From Planctomycetota bacterium (GTDB taxonomy: Bacteria; Planctomycetota; Phycisphaerae; WQYP01): a stretch of DNA of 13,274 nucleotides. The DNA is taken from positions 1 through 13,274 of the forward strand of contig JAKAZF010000021.1 in NCBI GenBank assembly GCA_021826605.1. Reading direction: 5' to 3'. This document shows, one piece after another, positions 7,434 through 13,274 of this stretch; position 1 is the first letter of the stretch, and each line of letters begins with the position of its first letter. The notes below the pieces were generated by a model. It was not told the origin of the DNA, ran no database searches, and saw only the letters and a program-made list of their open reading frames with translations. A program made the translations under genes and the position numbers.

Positions 7434-7841
7434 CTACCGTTTGCCATCCGCCACACGCGGATGCGGAGCCATCTCATCAACATTCACCGCATAACCTTGC
7501 GTTATGTAACCACCTCCAGACGAGCCAGCAGGCTCAGTGTTAGAAAACAACATTCCTTGGCATAGGACGCCGGTGTGAGCGGCAACAAACCACAGAGACA
7601 CCACGCAAAACGCGGACGTAGCTCCATCGCTAAGCCAGGTTCGCTTATTGATCCATCCAACTGCACTTACGCTTCTACACGGAATGGCAGCATTGCATTC
7701 CGGAACTACCGTATGGTGATGCAATTGCCGTGCCACGATGCCGCACGGTTTTTCGCTCCAAATCCGATTCAACGGGCAAACCAACGATTTTTGCATCCGT
7801 GGATGACTGCACCACGCGGCGATCCCAGGCTGATGCCACAT
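7434..7841 (-). CDS. Doubtful hypothetical ORF upstream of amtB2
   Basis: An open frame of 135 codons ends 34 bases before the amtB2 ATG. The first half is rich in Trp, Cys and His, which is typical of frames that are not translated. The second half (from about SAVGWINKRTWLSD, with a hydrophobic stretch SAFCVVSLWFVAA and the tail GSSGGGYITQGYAVNVDEMAPHPRVADGKR) looks more protein-like. No candidate start has a ribosome site. It may be a short gene with a later start, the 5' region of the amtB2 mRNA, or nothing. I assign no function. Confidence 0.2.
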   Translation of the reverse strand: MWHQPGIAAWCSHPRMQKSLVCPLNRIWSEKPCGIVARQLHHHTVVPECNAAIPCRSVSAVGWINKRTWLSDGATSAFCVVSLWFVAAHTGVLCQGMLFSNTEPAGSSGGGYITQGYAVNVDEMAPHPRVADGKR

Positions 7842-8190
7842 ATCAGCGGCAGGATATTGGCCACCCGCGACGCCGCGATTGGCAACTCAAATCCAATTAG
7901 GAGTCGAATTTAAGATATGGGTAAAATCAATTGCGCTTTGCTTGAGATAAGCGGGACGAAATGCGGAACTATCTGATGTGAATCGAAAATACAGGCACTG
8001 CCGCCTGCATTTAAGACATTTGTACCTAATGCGTTGAATAATTAGGCATTATTGACACATGCGAAGTTTATATCGTTGTAATATGCGGACAGCATCTGTA
8101 AAGCATGGTGCGGAAAAGTATTTAAAAAAAATGAAATTACAATTGTTCCCAATGTGGCATGACTTTTGCTTCCATTATTAAGTCGTGTGT
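7842..8190. other. AT-rich gene-free stretch
   Basis: About 350 bases with no gene, increasingly AT-rich towards 8160. It contains a possible promoter for the 66-residue membrane protein (8052-8082) and a small CAGGC/GCCTG hairpin near 7992. Nothing else stood out. Confidence 0.5.
8052..8082 (+). promoter_or_regulatory. Possible sigma70 promoter for the small membrane protein
   Basis: TTGACA at 8052-8057 is followed by TTGTAA (8076-8081, spacing 18) or TGTAAT (8077-8082, spacing 19). The -35 is perfect but the -10 is imperfect and the spacing long. It would give a leader of about 190 bases before the ATG at 8280. Confidence 0.35.
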
Positions 8191-8252
8191 GCCGCACTCC
8201 CGATGTGTTGTGCGGCGATGCCTGTGTAAGGCAGCGCGAGAGCGAGGCATCG
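8191..8252 (+). ncRNA. Structured 5' leader (two hairpins)
   Basis: Two hairpins lie side by side. GCCGCAC (8191-8197) pairs with GTGCGGC (8210-8216), and CGATGCCT (8216-8223) pairs with AGGCATCG (8245-8252), sharing base 8216. Inside the second, CGC-GAGA-GCG (8235-8244) forms a small tetraloop helix. They end 13 bases before the AAGGAG of the 66-residue protein. I could not match it to a known riboswitch class (c-di-GMP, fluoride, guanidine and ZTP motifs do not fit). It may be a cis-regulatory RNA. Confidence 0.4.
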
Positions 8253-8279
8253 AAAAGCGCTTATTAAGGAGTAACAGCG

Positions 8280-8480
8280 ATGCTTGAAACACCCTTCAAA
8301 ATGGAATGGTCTCCAACCTTTCCAAAGGCTCGAAAGGGCATGAAGAAGCTGGATTGCGTAAAATGGGAGCGAATGGCCAACCCCAATCTCATGCGATTCA
8401 TTGCCGCAATTTTCATCATTCCAGGCTCTATCGTGGCCTTGCTGCTGATCATTATGGCATTGTGCCGATGGATTATGTGA
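8280..8480 (+). CDS. Small single-span membrane protein, unknown function
   Basis: A 66-residue protein with AAGGAG (8266-8271) 8 bases before the ATG, the best ribosome site in this part of the window. Residues 1-35 are polar and basic (KARKGMKKLDCVKWERM), then one long hydrophobic helix (about 38-62, LMRFIAAIFIIPGSIVALLLIIMALC) reaches almost to the C-terminus RWIM. This arrangement, with a positive N-terminal part staying in the cytoplasm and a C-terminal anchor, is common in small inner-membrane regulators, but I recognise no family. The stop overlaps the 3' end of the convergent HD-GYP gene by 8 bases, so the two transcripts would be complementary at their ends. Confidence 0.65.
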   Translation: MLETPFKMEWSPTFPKARKGMKKLDCVKWERMANPNLMRFIAAIFIIPGSIVALLLIIMALCRWIM

Positions 8481-9492
8481 TAATCTGAGGGCATTCGGCA
8501 AAGCGCTCCTTTACTTCCAGAATAACATCCTGAATTCGCAGAAATGTCGCCACGATTTCGGGGTCGAATTGCGTACCGGAACCGGCTTCAATCATGGAAC
8601 GGGCAATTTCATGTGAGAAGGCGTCTTTGTACAAACGCCGGGAGGTCAGGGCATCATATACATCGGCCACCGCCACGATCCGTCCGCTTAGCGGAATCTC
8701 ATGTCCGCGCATTTGTGCGGGGTATCCGGCACCATCCATGCGTTCGTGATGAGTTGCGATAATTTCTCTGGCAATACGCAAAAATTCCGCCTGTGGAAAT
8801 TTCCGCAATGCCAGATCAATCGTATTGGCACCCAATGTGGTATGGGTTTTCATCAGCGCGAATTCGCGATCGGTCAGACGGCCCGGCTTGAGCAGTACAT
8901 AATCTGGAATGGCGACCTTTCCGATGTCATGCAGCGGACTGGTCAGATACATCCACCGGATAAAGTTGGCGGTGATCTGGTCCTGAAATTTCGGGTGAGA
9001 CGCCATTTCTTGAGATAATAAGCGGGAATAGGTCTGCACACGTTCGAGGTGCATGCCCGTTTCCGGATCACGCGATTCAGCCAGTTTGGCCATTGCAAAA
9101 ATCGCCAGGTTGCGCGTGTCCGTGGACAACACGCGTTCGCCACTGTGGACACGGGCGATCAACTCTTCCGGATCGTATGGCTTGCTGATGAAATCATCAG
9201 CGCCCGCGGTCAGCCCCCGAACCCGTTCCTGCGCGTCATTAAGCGATGTAATGAGAATAATATAAACATATCCCCAAACCTCCTCCCGACGGACAGTCTG
9301 GCAAAGTGACAGCGCGCTAAGCGACGATTGAATCTCCCAGTCCGCCACCAGCAGGTGTGCCAGACCTTTGCGGATAATGTCCAATGCCTCTTGAGCGGAA
9401 TCGGTGCATACCACTTCATGCCCGACGCCGGCAAGCGCATTACGGATCAAAGTCAGACTGACTTTGTCATCTTCCAGCACCAATACACGCAT
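8473..9492 (-). CDS. Response regulator with HD-GYP phosphodiesterase domain (RpfG type)
   Basis: A 339-residue cytoplasmic two-domain protein. Residues 1-120 are a receiver domain: acidic cluster EDD at 7-9, phospho-acceptor Asp51 (LLVADWE), Thr82, and Lys104 in SKPYDP. Residues about 125-335 are an HD-GYP domain with His148, the HD pair 188-189 in LHDIGK, HHE at 248-250, GYP at 255-257, VYDALTSRR (278-286) and GTQFDP (306-311). All expected metal ligands are visible, so it should hydrolyse c-di-GMP when phosphorylated by an unseen kinase. The start at MRVLVLEDD (9492) has AGGAG 9 bases upstream; an in-frame ATG at 9522 adds ten residues without support. No histidine kinase gene is next to it. 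It is divergent from the secreted protein gene. Confidence 0.93.
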   Translation of the reverse strand: MRVLVLEDDKVSLTLIRNALAGVGHEVVCTDSAQEALDIIRKGLAHLLVADWEIQSSLSALSLCQTVRREEVWGYVYIILITSLNDAQERVRGLTAGADDFISKPYDPEELIARVHSGERVLSTDTRNLAIFAMAKLAESRDPETGMHLERVQTYSRLLSQEMASHPKFQDQITANFIRWMYLTSPLHDIGKVAIPDYVLLKPGRLTDREFALMKTHTTLGANTIDLALRKFPQAEFLRIAREIIATHHERMDGAGYPAQMRGHEIPLSGRIVAVADVYDALTSRRLYKDAFSHEIARSMIEAGSGTQFDPEIVATFLRIQDVILEVKERFAECPQIIT

Positions 9493-9527
9493 AAGGCCAA
9501 GCTCCTGCAGGTTCCATACCAACAGCC

Positions 9528-9556
9528 ATTTAATCCGAAATCACCGGGAACCGCAA
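9528..9556 (-). promoter_or_regulatory. Weak candidate promoter for the HD-GYP gene
   Basis: On the minus strand TTGCGG (9556-9551), 17 bases, then TTAAAT (9533-9528) lies about 36 bases before the ATG. Three and four of six positions match the consensus, so this is only suggestive. Confidence 0.25.
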
Positions 9557-9628
9557 AGGTGGCGCACCCGACCACTCAACGTTCTCGGCGATATGGCGAT
9601 ACGGCGGCGGTTTGCTAAGATGATGCCC

Positions 9629-11725
9629 ATGAGAAAATTTATCGTCATGCTGGCACCAATTCTCTTTATCGCTCACGCCATCGCCGCTGGACCGTTGGCT
9701 TTGAGCTGCGTCGGACAAAGCCATCCATGCGGATTGTACCACCCCGGTGACACCGGCACCTTGATCATTCGCGTTGAGAATGTCGGAAAGACCGCGCAGA
9801 TACTTTCGGGCAATCTGCGCTGGGCTTGCCAACCGGAAGATCAGCGTGAGCACATTCTGATCTCAACGGCGATGACACCAGTTCGCGCAACATCAATCTC
9901 TCCCGGGCAGGTTATGCGCCTCTCGCTGCCGGTAAAATTTAATGAATTGGGTACCTATCAGGTGCTTTGGCGGGATAAGCCTGTCCCCATGGACGCGCAC
10001 ATTCCACCGCCCATCTGCATGTATGCGCCAGCCATCCATAACAACGTCGCCGGACCATGGATTGCGCTTCCACCGCCGATGTTCTTGCAGGAGCATTCAC
10101 GAGGATTTATTGGCAGTTACATACGTGAAACCGGCATGAGCCAATATCTCTTTAATGCCGATCTGGCCCCCAATGGCCGGATCAATTTCAGGAATATCAC
10201 GCCCAGCTTGGCTGAAACAATCAACAATGCTGGTGGCAGCATCATTTTAAGAATCAGTATTCCCCTGCATGGCTGGAAGCGTGGCCGGGAAATTCATGTT
10301 CGCGCCCTTGCCACATCCATTGAACCGCTGGTGTCCTCTTGCCGGGCGGTGGTTCTGCATTTTTCCAGCTTCGGCCCAGCCACACCCGCCGCCACGCGAG
10401 CGGCGGCCACTCTGCTGACCACGCTGCACATCGCCTCGGATATATGGAAATTGCCCGTAAGATTATTTGCAACGCCGGATATCATCGGGACCCTGGCGGG
10501 GCAAAAAGGGGTGGCCAATCTTATCGGTGGTGTAGCATTGACGGACACTTTTACTTCGATGCGTATGTGTCATGCAATCCAAAGCGCCGGCGGAGCGCTG
10601 CCGGTGATGATACTTCCGCCACCAGATTTGTCGCAGCAGGTACCATCCGCAAAATTACCGCCTGATCCGGCCTTATTTCTCGCGGCAGCCGCGGAATATG
10701 TTCCCGTGCCTCAACTGCCGGGCAATTTCGAATTGCATGTGCTCGGTGCCGCGCCGTTGTATGCCATCGTGCATCCGCATCTGCCTTTGCTGGCGGGGGT
10801 ATTTGAAGAACCTTACGGATCTGTCGCAGTGATTGCGGGACTTGGCGCGCAAAGTCTGCGCGATCAGAAATGGAACAACTGGCGTGCGCATCCACCGCTG
10901 ATTGTCACGGACAAAATCTGGCATCAGGCGGTACGCGATGGATTGGCGGGATGGCATCGTCTGCGGGCAATGTTGCCGCAGCCGGGCCACTTTCCACAGG
11001 GAAAGATGATTGTGGTGGATGCCGAGGGTTTGATGCGCACACGCGGCACGACAGGTAACACGGTGCCATCACCTTATCCCGGATGGCAGGAAATTCCGCT
11101 CAATGATCACGTCTATTTTTTGACCTACCCTGGAAATCCGACACAACTGGTGGCGGCAATACGCACCGCGGAAATTAAGGGCCTGCCCCTCGCATGCATT
11201 AGCATCGGCCAGCACAACAAGCAAAACGGACCGCAATCCTTGATTTTGAATATCCGAAATGCCCGTATTGGCCGCTTACAGGGCACCATCACTTTGGCGT
11301 CCCCCCCACCGTCCGGCATCCCTGCGGCATCATGGAGGATTGGTCAGGCGGCGCAGTTCGGCCCGATTCATCGCGGCCGTTCCGTCCCGGTCCGTGTAAC
11401 GCTTGGAAAAATAGCCCAATATTCTGGTCCTGGGAAGCATCGGATTCTTGCAATTCTTCATTGGCGCAAATGGGTGCAAATTACCACCCTCTCCGCGCGC
11501 AATTTCCGGCCCGATCAAAACATGGCCGGTGAAAGTTCCACTGCTTCGGCACAGCCTATGGCCGCCACCCAAGCCTCAACGACCGCGATCCCATCCCGTC
11601 CATCCGAAGGCCATATTGGCCGGCCGAATAAGGGCAAACCCACCTCCGAGGCTGTGCGAAGGAAAGTTTCAACAACAAGGCCCCGTAGCTACCCCAATAT
11701 GCCTTTACCGAAGATTGCTCAATAA
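9629..11725 (+). CDS. Large secreted protein of unknown function
   Basis: About 698 residues. MRKFIVMLAPILFIAHAIAA is a clear Sec signal peptide, which sets the start near 9629 (ATGs at 9620 and 9623 in the same frame are equally possible; none has a strong ribosome site). Residues about 21-130 look like a beta-sandwich of CARDB/NEW3 character (GTLIIRVENVGKTAQILSG, LGTYQVLWRD). A central part of roughly 400 residues alternates strands and helices (VVLHFSSFGPATP, LPVRLFATPDIIGTL, GSVAVIAGLG) and could be a barrel or hydrolase-like fold. About 575-640 looks like a second sandwich (RGRSVPVRVTLGKIAQYSGPGKHRILAILHW). The last 60 residues are Ser/Thr/Pro/Arg-rich and disordered-looking. I recognise no catalytic motif or sorting signal. 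Function unknown. Confidence 0.8.
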   Translation: MRKFIVMLAPILFIAHAIAAGPLALSCVGQSHPCGLYHPGDTGTLIIRVENVGKTAQILSGNLRWACQPEDQREHILISTAMTPVRATSISPGQVMRLSLPVKFNELGTYQVLWRDKPVPMDAHIPPPICMYAPAIHNNVAGPWIALPPPMFLQEHSRGFIGSYIRETGMSQYLFNADLAPNGRINFRNITPSLAETINNAGGSIILRISIPLHGWKRGREIHVRALATSIEPLVSSCRAVVLHFSSFGPATPAATRAAATLLTTLHIASDIWKLPVRLFATPDIIGTLAGQKGVANLIGGVALTDTFTSMRMCHAIQSAGGALPVMILPPPDLSQQVPSAKLPPDPALFLAAAAEYVPVPQLPGNFELHVLGAAPLYAIVHPHLPLLAGVFEEPYGSVAVIAGLGAQSLRDQKWNNWRAHPPLIVTDKIWHQAVRDGLAGWHRLRAMLPQPGHFPQGKMIVVDAEGLMRTRGTTGNTVPSPYPGWQEIPLNDHVYFLTYPGNPTQLVAAIRTAEIKGLPLACISIGQHNKQNGPQSLILNIRNARIGRLQGTITLASPPPSGIPAASWRIGQAAQFGPIHRGRSVPVRVTLGKIAQYSGPGKHRILAILHWRKWVQITTLSARNFRPDQNMAGESSTASAQPMAATQASTTAIPSRPSEGHIGRPNKGKPTSEAVRRKVSTTRPRSYPNMPLPKIAQ

Positions 11726-11753
11726 AAAAATCCGCAATAAAGGTCTTTTACCA

Positions 11754-11781
11754 TTGACACAAATGCTAAAAACACTACAAT
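11754..11781 (+). promoter_or_regulatory. Sigma70 promoter of the rplM-rpsI operon
   Basis: TTGACA (11754-11759), 16 bases, TACAAT (11776-11781). Both hexamers are near-perfect, and this is the best promoter in the window. It predicts transcription from about 11788, leaving a leader of about 90 bases before rplM. Confidence 0.75.
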
Positions 11782-11787
11782 TTGAAG

Positions 11788-11878
11788 TTTTCGGGCATGG
11801 CGGGCAGCCGAGGTCTTAAAAATGTGTATTCGCCCGGACCGCCGCCGAGTAATGGAATGCTAATAGATTGAGTAGATT
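11788..11878 (+). promoter_or_regulatory. rplM leader with possible long-range pairing
   Basis: CGGGC (11792-11796) can pair with GCCCG (11832-11836), and GGCGG (11799-11803) with CCGCC (11840-11844), which would be a crossing or alternative pairing. The ribosome site before the ATG is weak (GAG). In E. coli the rplM-rpsI mRNA leader is a feedback target of the ribosomal proteins; a similar role here is inference. Confidence 0.3.
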
Positions 11879-12355
11879 ATGACAACAACCGCCAATCCCA
11901 CCCGTCATCGCATTGCCAAATCGGCGTGCCGCACAACGCTTGCCCGTGTGGGCCATACCGATAACCGTTGGTACATCGTGGATGCGACGGATCAGACTCT
12001 GGGCCGACTGGCCACTCAAGTCGCCACGCGACTGATGGGTAAACATAAGCCTATTTATACGCCCACAATTGATGTCGGCGATTACATCATTGTCATCAAC
12101 ACCAGCAAAATTAAAGTTACAGGCCGCAAGCTCGATCAGCGGGAATACGATTATTACAGTTACTATCCCGGTGGCCACAAGGTTAAGCCATTGCGGGACT
12201 TATTGAATCGACATCCTGAAACAGTGTTTGAACTGGCGGTGCGCCGCATGCTTCCCAAAACAACCATGGGCGTGAAAATGTTTACCAAGCTGAAATGTTT
12301 CAAAGATGCCAATCATCCCCATGCCGCCCAGCGGCCTGAGGCGCTTAAGTTTTAA
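11879..12355 (+). CDS. rplM: 50S ribosomal protein L13
   Basis: A 158-residue large-subunit protein. The core starts at WYIVDATDQTLGRLAT (residue 31 onward) and contains GKHKPIYTP, GDYIIVINTSKIKVTGRK, YYPGGHK, AVRRMLPKTTMG and the late HPHAAQRPE stretch, all standard for L13. It carries an N-terminal extension of about 15 residues compared with E. coli (MTTTANPTRHRIAKSACRTT), and no later ATG is available to shorten it. The first gene of the usual L13-S9 pair, 67 bases ahead of rpsI, under the promoter at 11754-11781. Confidence 0.96.
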   Translation: MTTTANPTRHRIAKSACRTTLARVGHTDNRWYIVDATDQTLGRLATQVATRLMGKHKPIYTPTIDVGDYIIVINTSKIKVTGRKLDQREYDYYSYYPGGHKVKPLRDLLNRHPETVFELAVRRMLPKTTMGVKMFTKLKCFKDANHPHAAQRPEALKF

Positions 12356-12422
12356 TGGATTTCAACAACCCAATAACCACGCCCGATGAACCGGGCCGAT
12401 GAACAGGACTGAGGCAAACATC

Positions 12423-12881
12423 ATGAGCGAAACCGCAACATCTTCAACTTCTGCAGGCGCAGCAACGCCGCGCGGCATCATCAAAGCCGGTGGCCGCACC
12501 TATTATCTTGGTACAGGCCGCAGAAAGAAATCCGTCGCCCGCGTCCGTCTGGTCGCCGGGCAGGGCAAGTTTATCATTAATGATCGCGAGCTTGACGCTT
12601 TTTTCACCGAATCCCGTGATCGCACCATGGTCAATGCCCCATTGGTATCGGCCAATGTATCCGGTTCCATGGATGTTCTGGTAAATGTCCACGGCGGCGG
12701 CCATACGGGGCAGGCTGGAGCCATTCTTCAGGGACTGGGCCGGGCACTGACAATCTATGACGCGACACTGCGAAAATCCATGCAGGATGGCGGATTTCTT
12801 ACTCGTGACAGCCGCATGAAAGAACGTAAAAAGTATGGTCTGCGTGGCGCACGCAGAGCCTATCAGTTCAGCAAGCGCTAA
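12423..12881 (+). CDS. rpsI: 30S ribosomal protein S9
   Basis: A 152-residue small-subunit protein. YYLGTGRRKKSVARVRL, GKFIINDRELDAFF, VNVHGGGHTGQAGAILQGLGRAL, FLTRDSRMKERKKYGLRGARRAYQFSKR are all diagnostic, with the invariant C-terminal SKR that reaches the P-site tRNA. ATG 12423 is chosen because GAGG lies 8 bases upstream; an in-frame ATG at 12399 has no ribosome site. The N-terminus has an extra Ser/Ala/Thr-rich stretch of about 20 residues before the core. The second gene of the rplM operon, ending at the terminator 12911-12942. Confidence 0.96.
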   Translation: MSETATSSTSAGAATPRGIIKAGGRTYYLGTGRRKKSVARVRLVAGQGKFIINDRELDAFFTESRDRTMVNAPLVSANVSGSMDVLVNVHGGGHTGQAGAILQGLGRALTIYDATLRKSMQDGGFLTRDSRMKERKKYGLRGARRAYQFSKR

Positions 12882-12910
12882 GTGCGCAATTCTTATTCAC
12901 GCTATGTCAA

Positions 12911-12942
12911 GAGCCGGAAGTTGGTCTTCCGGCTCTTTTTTT
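12911..12942 (+). terminator. Rho-independent terminator of rplM-rpsI
   Basis: A perfect 10-bp stem GAGCCGGAAG (12911-12920) with CTTCCGGCTC (12926-12935), a 5-base loop TTGGT and seven T (12936-12942). It begins 30 bases after the rpsI stop. Confidence 0.95.
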
Positions 12943-12950
12943 GGGTGTGA

Positions 12951-13090
12951 AATATCCGGGGTGTGGCCATAATTTTTGGCAGGAATGCCGAAGCCGGCGG
13001 CATAAATGCCGGCACTAAGACGAATGCCGGTGCACCATCAGGCCCATTACCCGCCCATTGCCAAAAAAATATGGCCACACCCAATATCCG
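12951..13090. mobile_element. MITE-like element with 8-bp target duplication
   Basis: A 124-bp element (12959-13082) has terminal inverted repeats of 23-24 bases: left 12959-12981 starts GGGTGTGGCCATA and ends TTTTTGGCA; right 13059-13082 is its reverse complement with one extra base in the A/T run and one A/T difference. Directly outside both ends stands the same octamer AATATCCG (12951-12958 and 13083-13090), as left by transposition. The inside is GC-rich, contains AATGCCG three times and codes for nothing credible. It has no transposase, so it would depend on a full element elsewhere. Ends starting GGGTGTG and an 8-bp duplication would suit an IS256-type parent, but that is a guess. Confidence 0.8.
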
Positions 13091-13186
13091 TCAAAACGAT
13101 TGTGGCGATGGAATTTTTCCCCTTTTGCGGCTAAATTACCCCTGTGCCGACGGACATTGTTCGCCGCAGGCGGTGGAGCCTCTCTC

Positions 13187-13274
13187 TTGACGACCAGCTA
13201 CCGGCTTTTAAGCGTGTTAATGCCTGTCTACAATGAATCGCGCACGCTGCGCACCATTGTTGGTCTTGTTCTAT
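13187..13274 (+). CDS. Family 2 glycosyltransferase, N-terminus only
   Basis: The first 29 codons of a gene that runs out of the window. From TTG 13187 it reads LTTSYRLLSVLMPVYNESRTLRTIVGLVL, where LSVLMPVYNESRTL is the nucleotide-binding first strand and loop of GT2 enzymes such as dolichol-phosphate or polyprenol-phosphate sugar transferases. GGAG (13175-13178) lies 8 bases upstream of the TTG, which supports this non-ATG start; GTG 13214 and ATG 13220 would cut into the first strand. The DxD motif and acceptor specificity lie beyond the window. Confidence 0.75.
   Translation, partial: MTTSYRLLSVLMPVYNESRTLRTIVGLVL

Noticed and set aside
4655..7580. Sigma54 promoters ahead of the amtB genes
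   Set aside because: I looked for GG-N10-GC with TGGCAC/TTGC context on the minus strand and found no convincing site.
7692..7753. Plus-strand hairpins ending in CCGTGC-loop-GCACGG plus five T, as the end of a small RNA
   Set aside because: The stem is only 6 bp, no promoter is visible upstream and no plus-strand gene would need it; it may be chance within the doubtful ORF 7434-7841.
8191..8252. Known riboswitch (c-di-GMP, fluoride, ZTP or guanidine) in the leader of the small membrane protein
   Set aside because: Hairpins are present, but the conserved loop sequences of these classes are not.
11448..11819. 123-codon plus-strand frame at the end of the secreted protein gene
   Set aside because: Mostly inside the coding region of 9629-11725, Pro/Arg-rich and without a ribosome site; its end would run into the rplM promoter and leader.
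1..13274. CRISPR arrays, tRNA or rRNA genes, complete insertion sequences
   Set aside because: No regularly spaced repeats, cloverleaf-like segments, rRNA motifs or transposase frames were seen on either strand.

Overview
The window (about 13.3 kb, moderately GC-rich) is ordinary bacterial chromosome with translation genes at both ends and a nitrogen-uptake cluster in the middle. A BamE/SmpA-like lipoprotein, Sec signal peptides and an RpfG-type HD-GYP regulator point to a Gram-negative cell plan. The large secreted protein without a recognisable family and the type of P-II protein make me lean towards the Planctomycetota/PVC group. That placement is a weak inference, because no rRNA or marker alignment was possible.

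Layout. 2-424 (+): the 3' end of an elongation factor G gene, followed closely by a UbiA-like membrane prenyltransferase (463-1443). 1468-1866 (-): a small SmpA/OmlA-type lipoprotein with a clear promoter behind it. 1954-2572 is gene-free. 2573-7399 (-): the ammonium block. Read in the direction of transcription it is amtB2 (7399-5903, own terminator), a gene-poor AT-rich gap, an unrecognised ORF (about 5310-4873), amtB1 (4654-3125), a hairpin/U-tract between genes, glnB-type P-II (3032-2679) and a strong terminator. 7400-8279 holds one doubtful ORF, AT-rich sequence, a possible promoter and a structured leader. 8280-8480 (+) encodes a 66-residue membrane protein whose 3' end overlaps that of a convergent REC-HD-GYP gene (8473-9492, -). 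Divergent from it, 9629-11725 (+) encodes a roughly 700-residue exported protein of unknown function. 11754-12942 (+) is a textbook rplM-rpsI operon with promoter, leader and terminator. Just beyond it sits a 124-bp MITE-like element with matching terminal inverted repeats and an 8-bp target duplication. The window ends in the first codons of a family 2 glycosyltransferase with a TTG start.

How the parts fit. AmtB1 and P-II form the classic coupled pair: P-II reads ATP/ADP and 2-oxoglutarate and plugs the Amt channel when nitrogen is plentiful. This P-II lacks the uridylylated tyrosine of the T-loop, so in this organism the signal may be by ligands alone. AmtB2 belongs to a different Amt subfamily (GFNGGDPY signature) but carries the same Ala/Pro-rich tether after its signal peptide. 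The HD-GYP protein links a receiver domain to c-di-GMP breakdown and has no visible tie to the nitrogen genes.

No tRNA, rRNA, CRISPR array or complete insertion sequence was seen. The most unusual items are the MITE-like element, the structured leader in front of the 66-residue membrane protein, and the regulatory hairpins around amtB1 and glnB.
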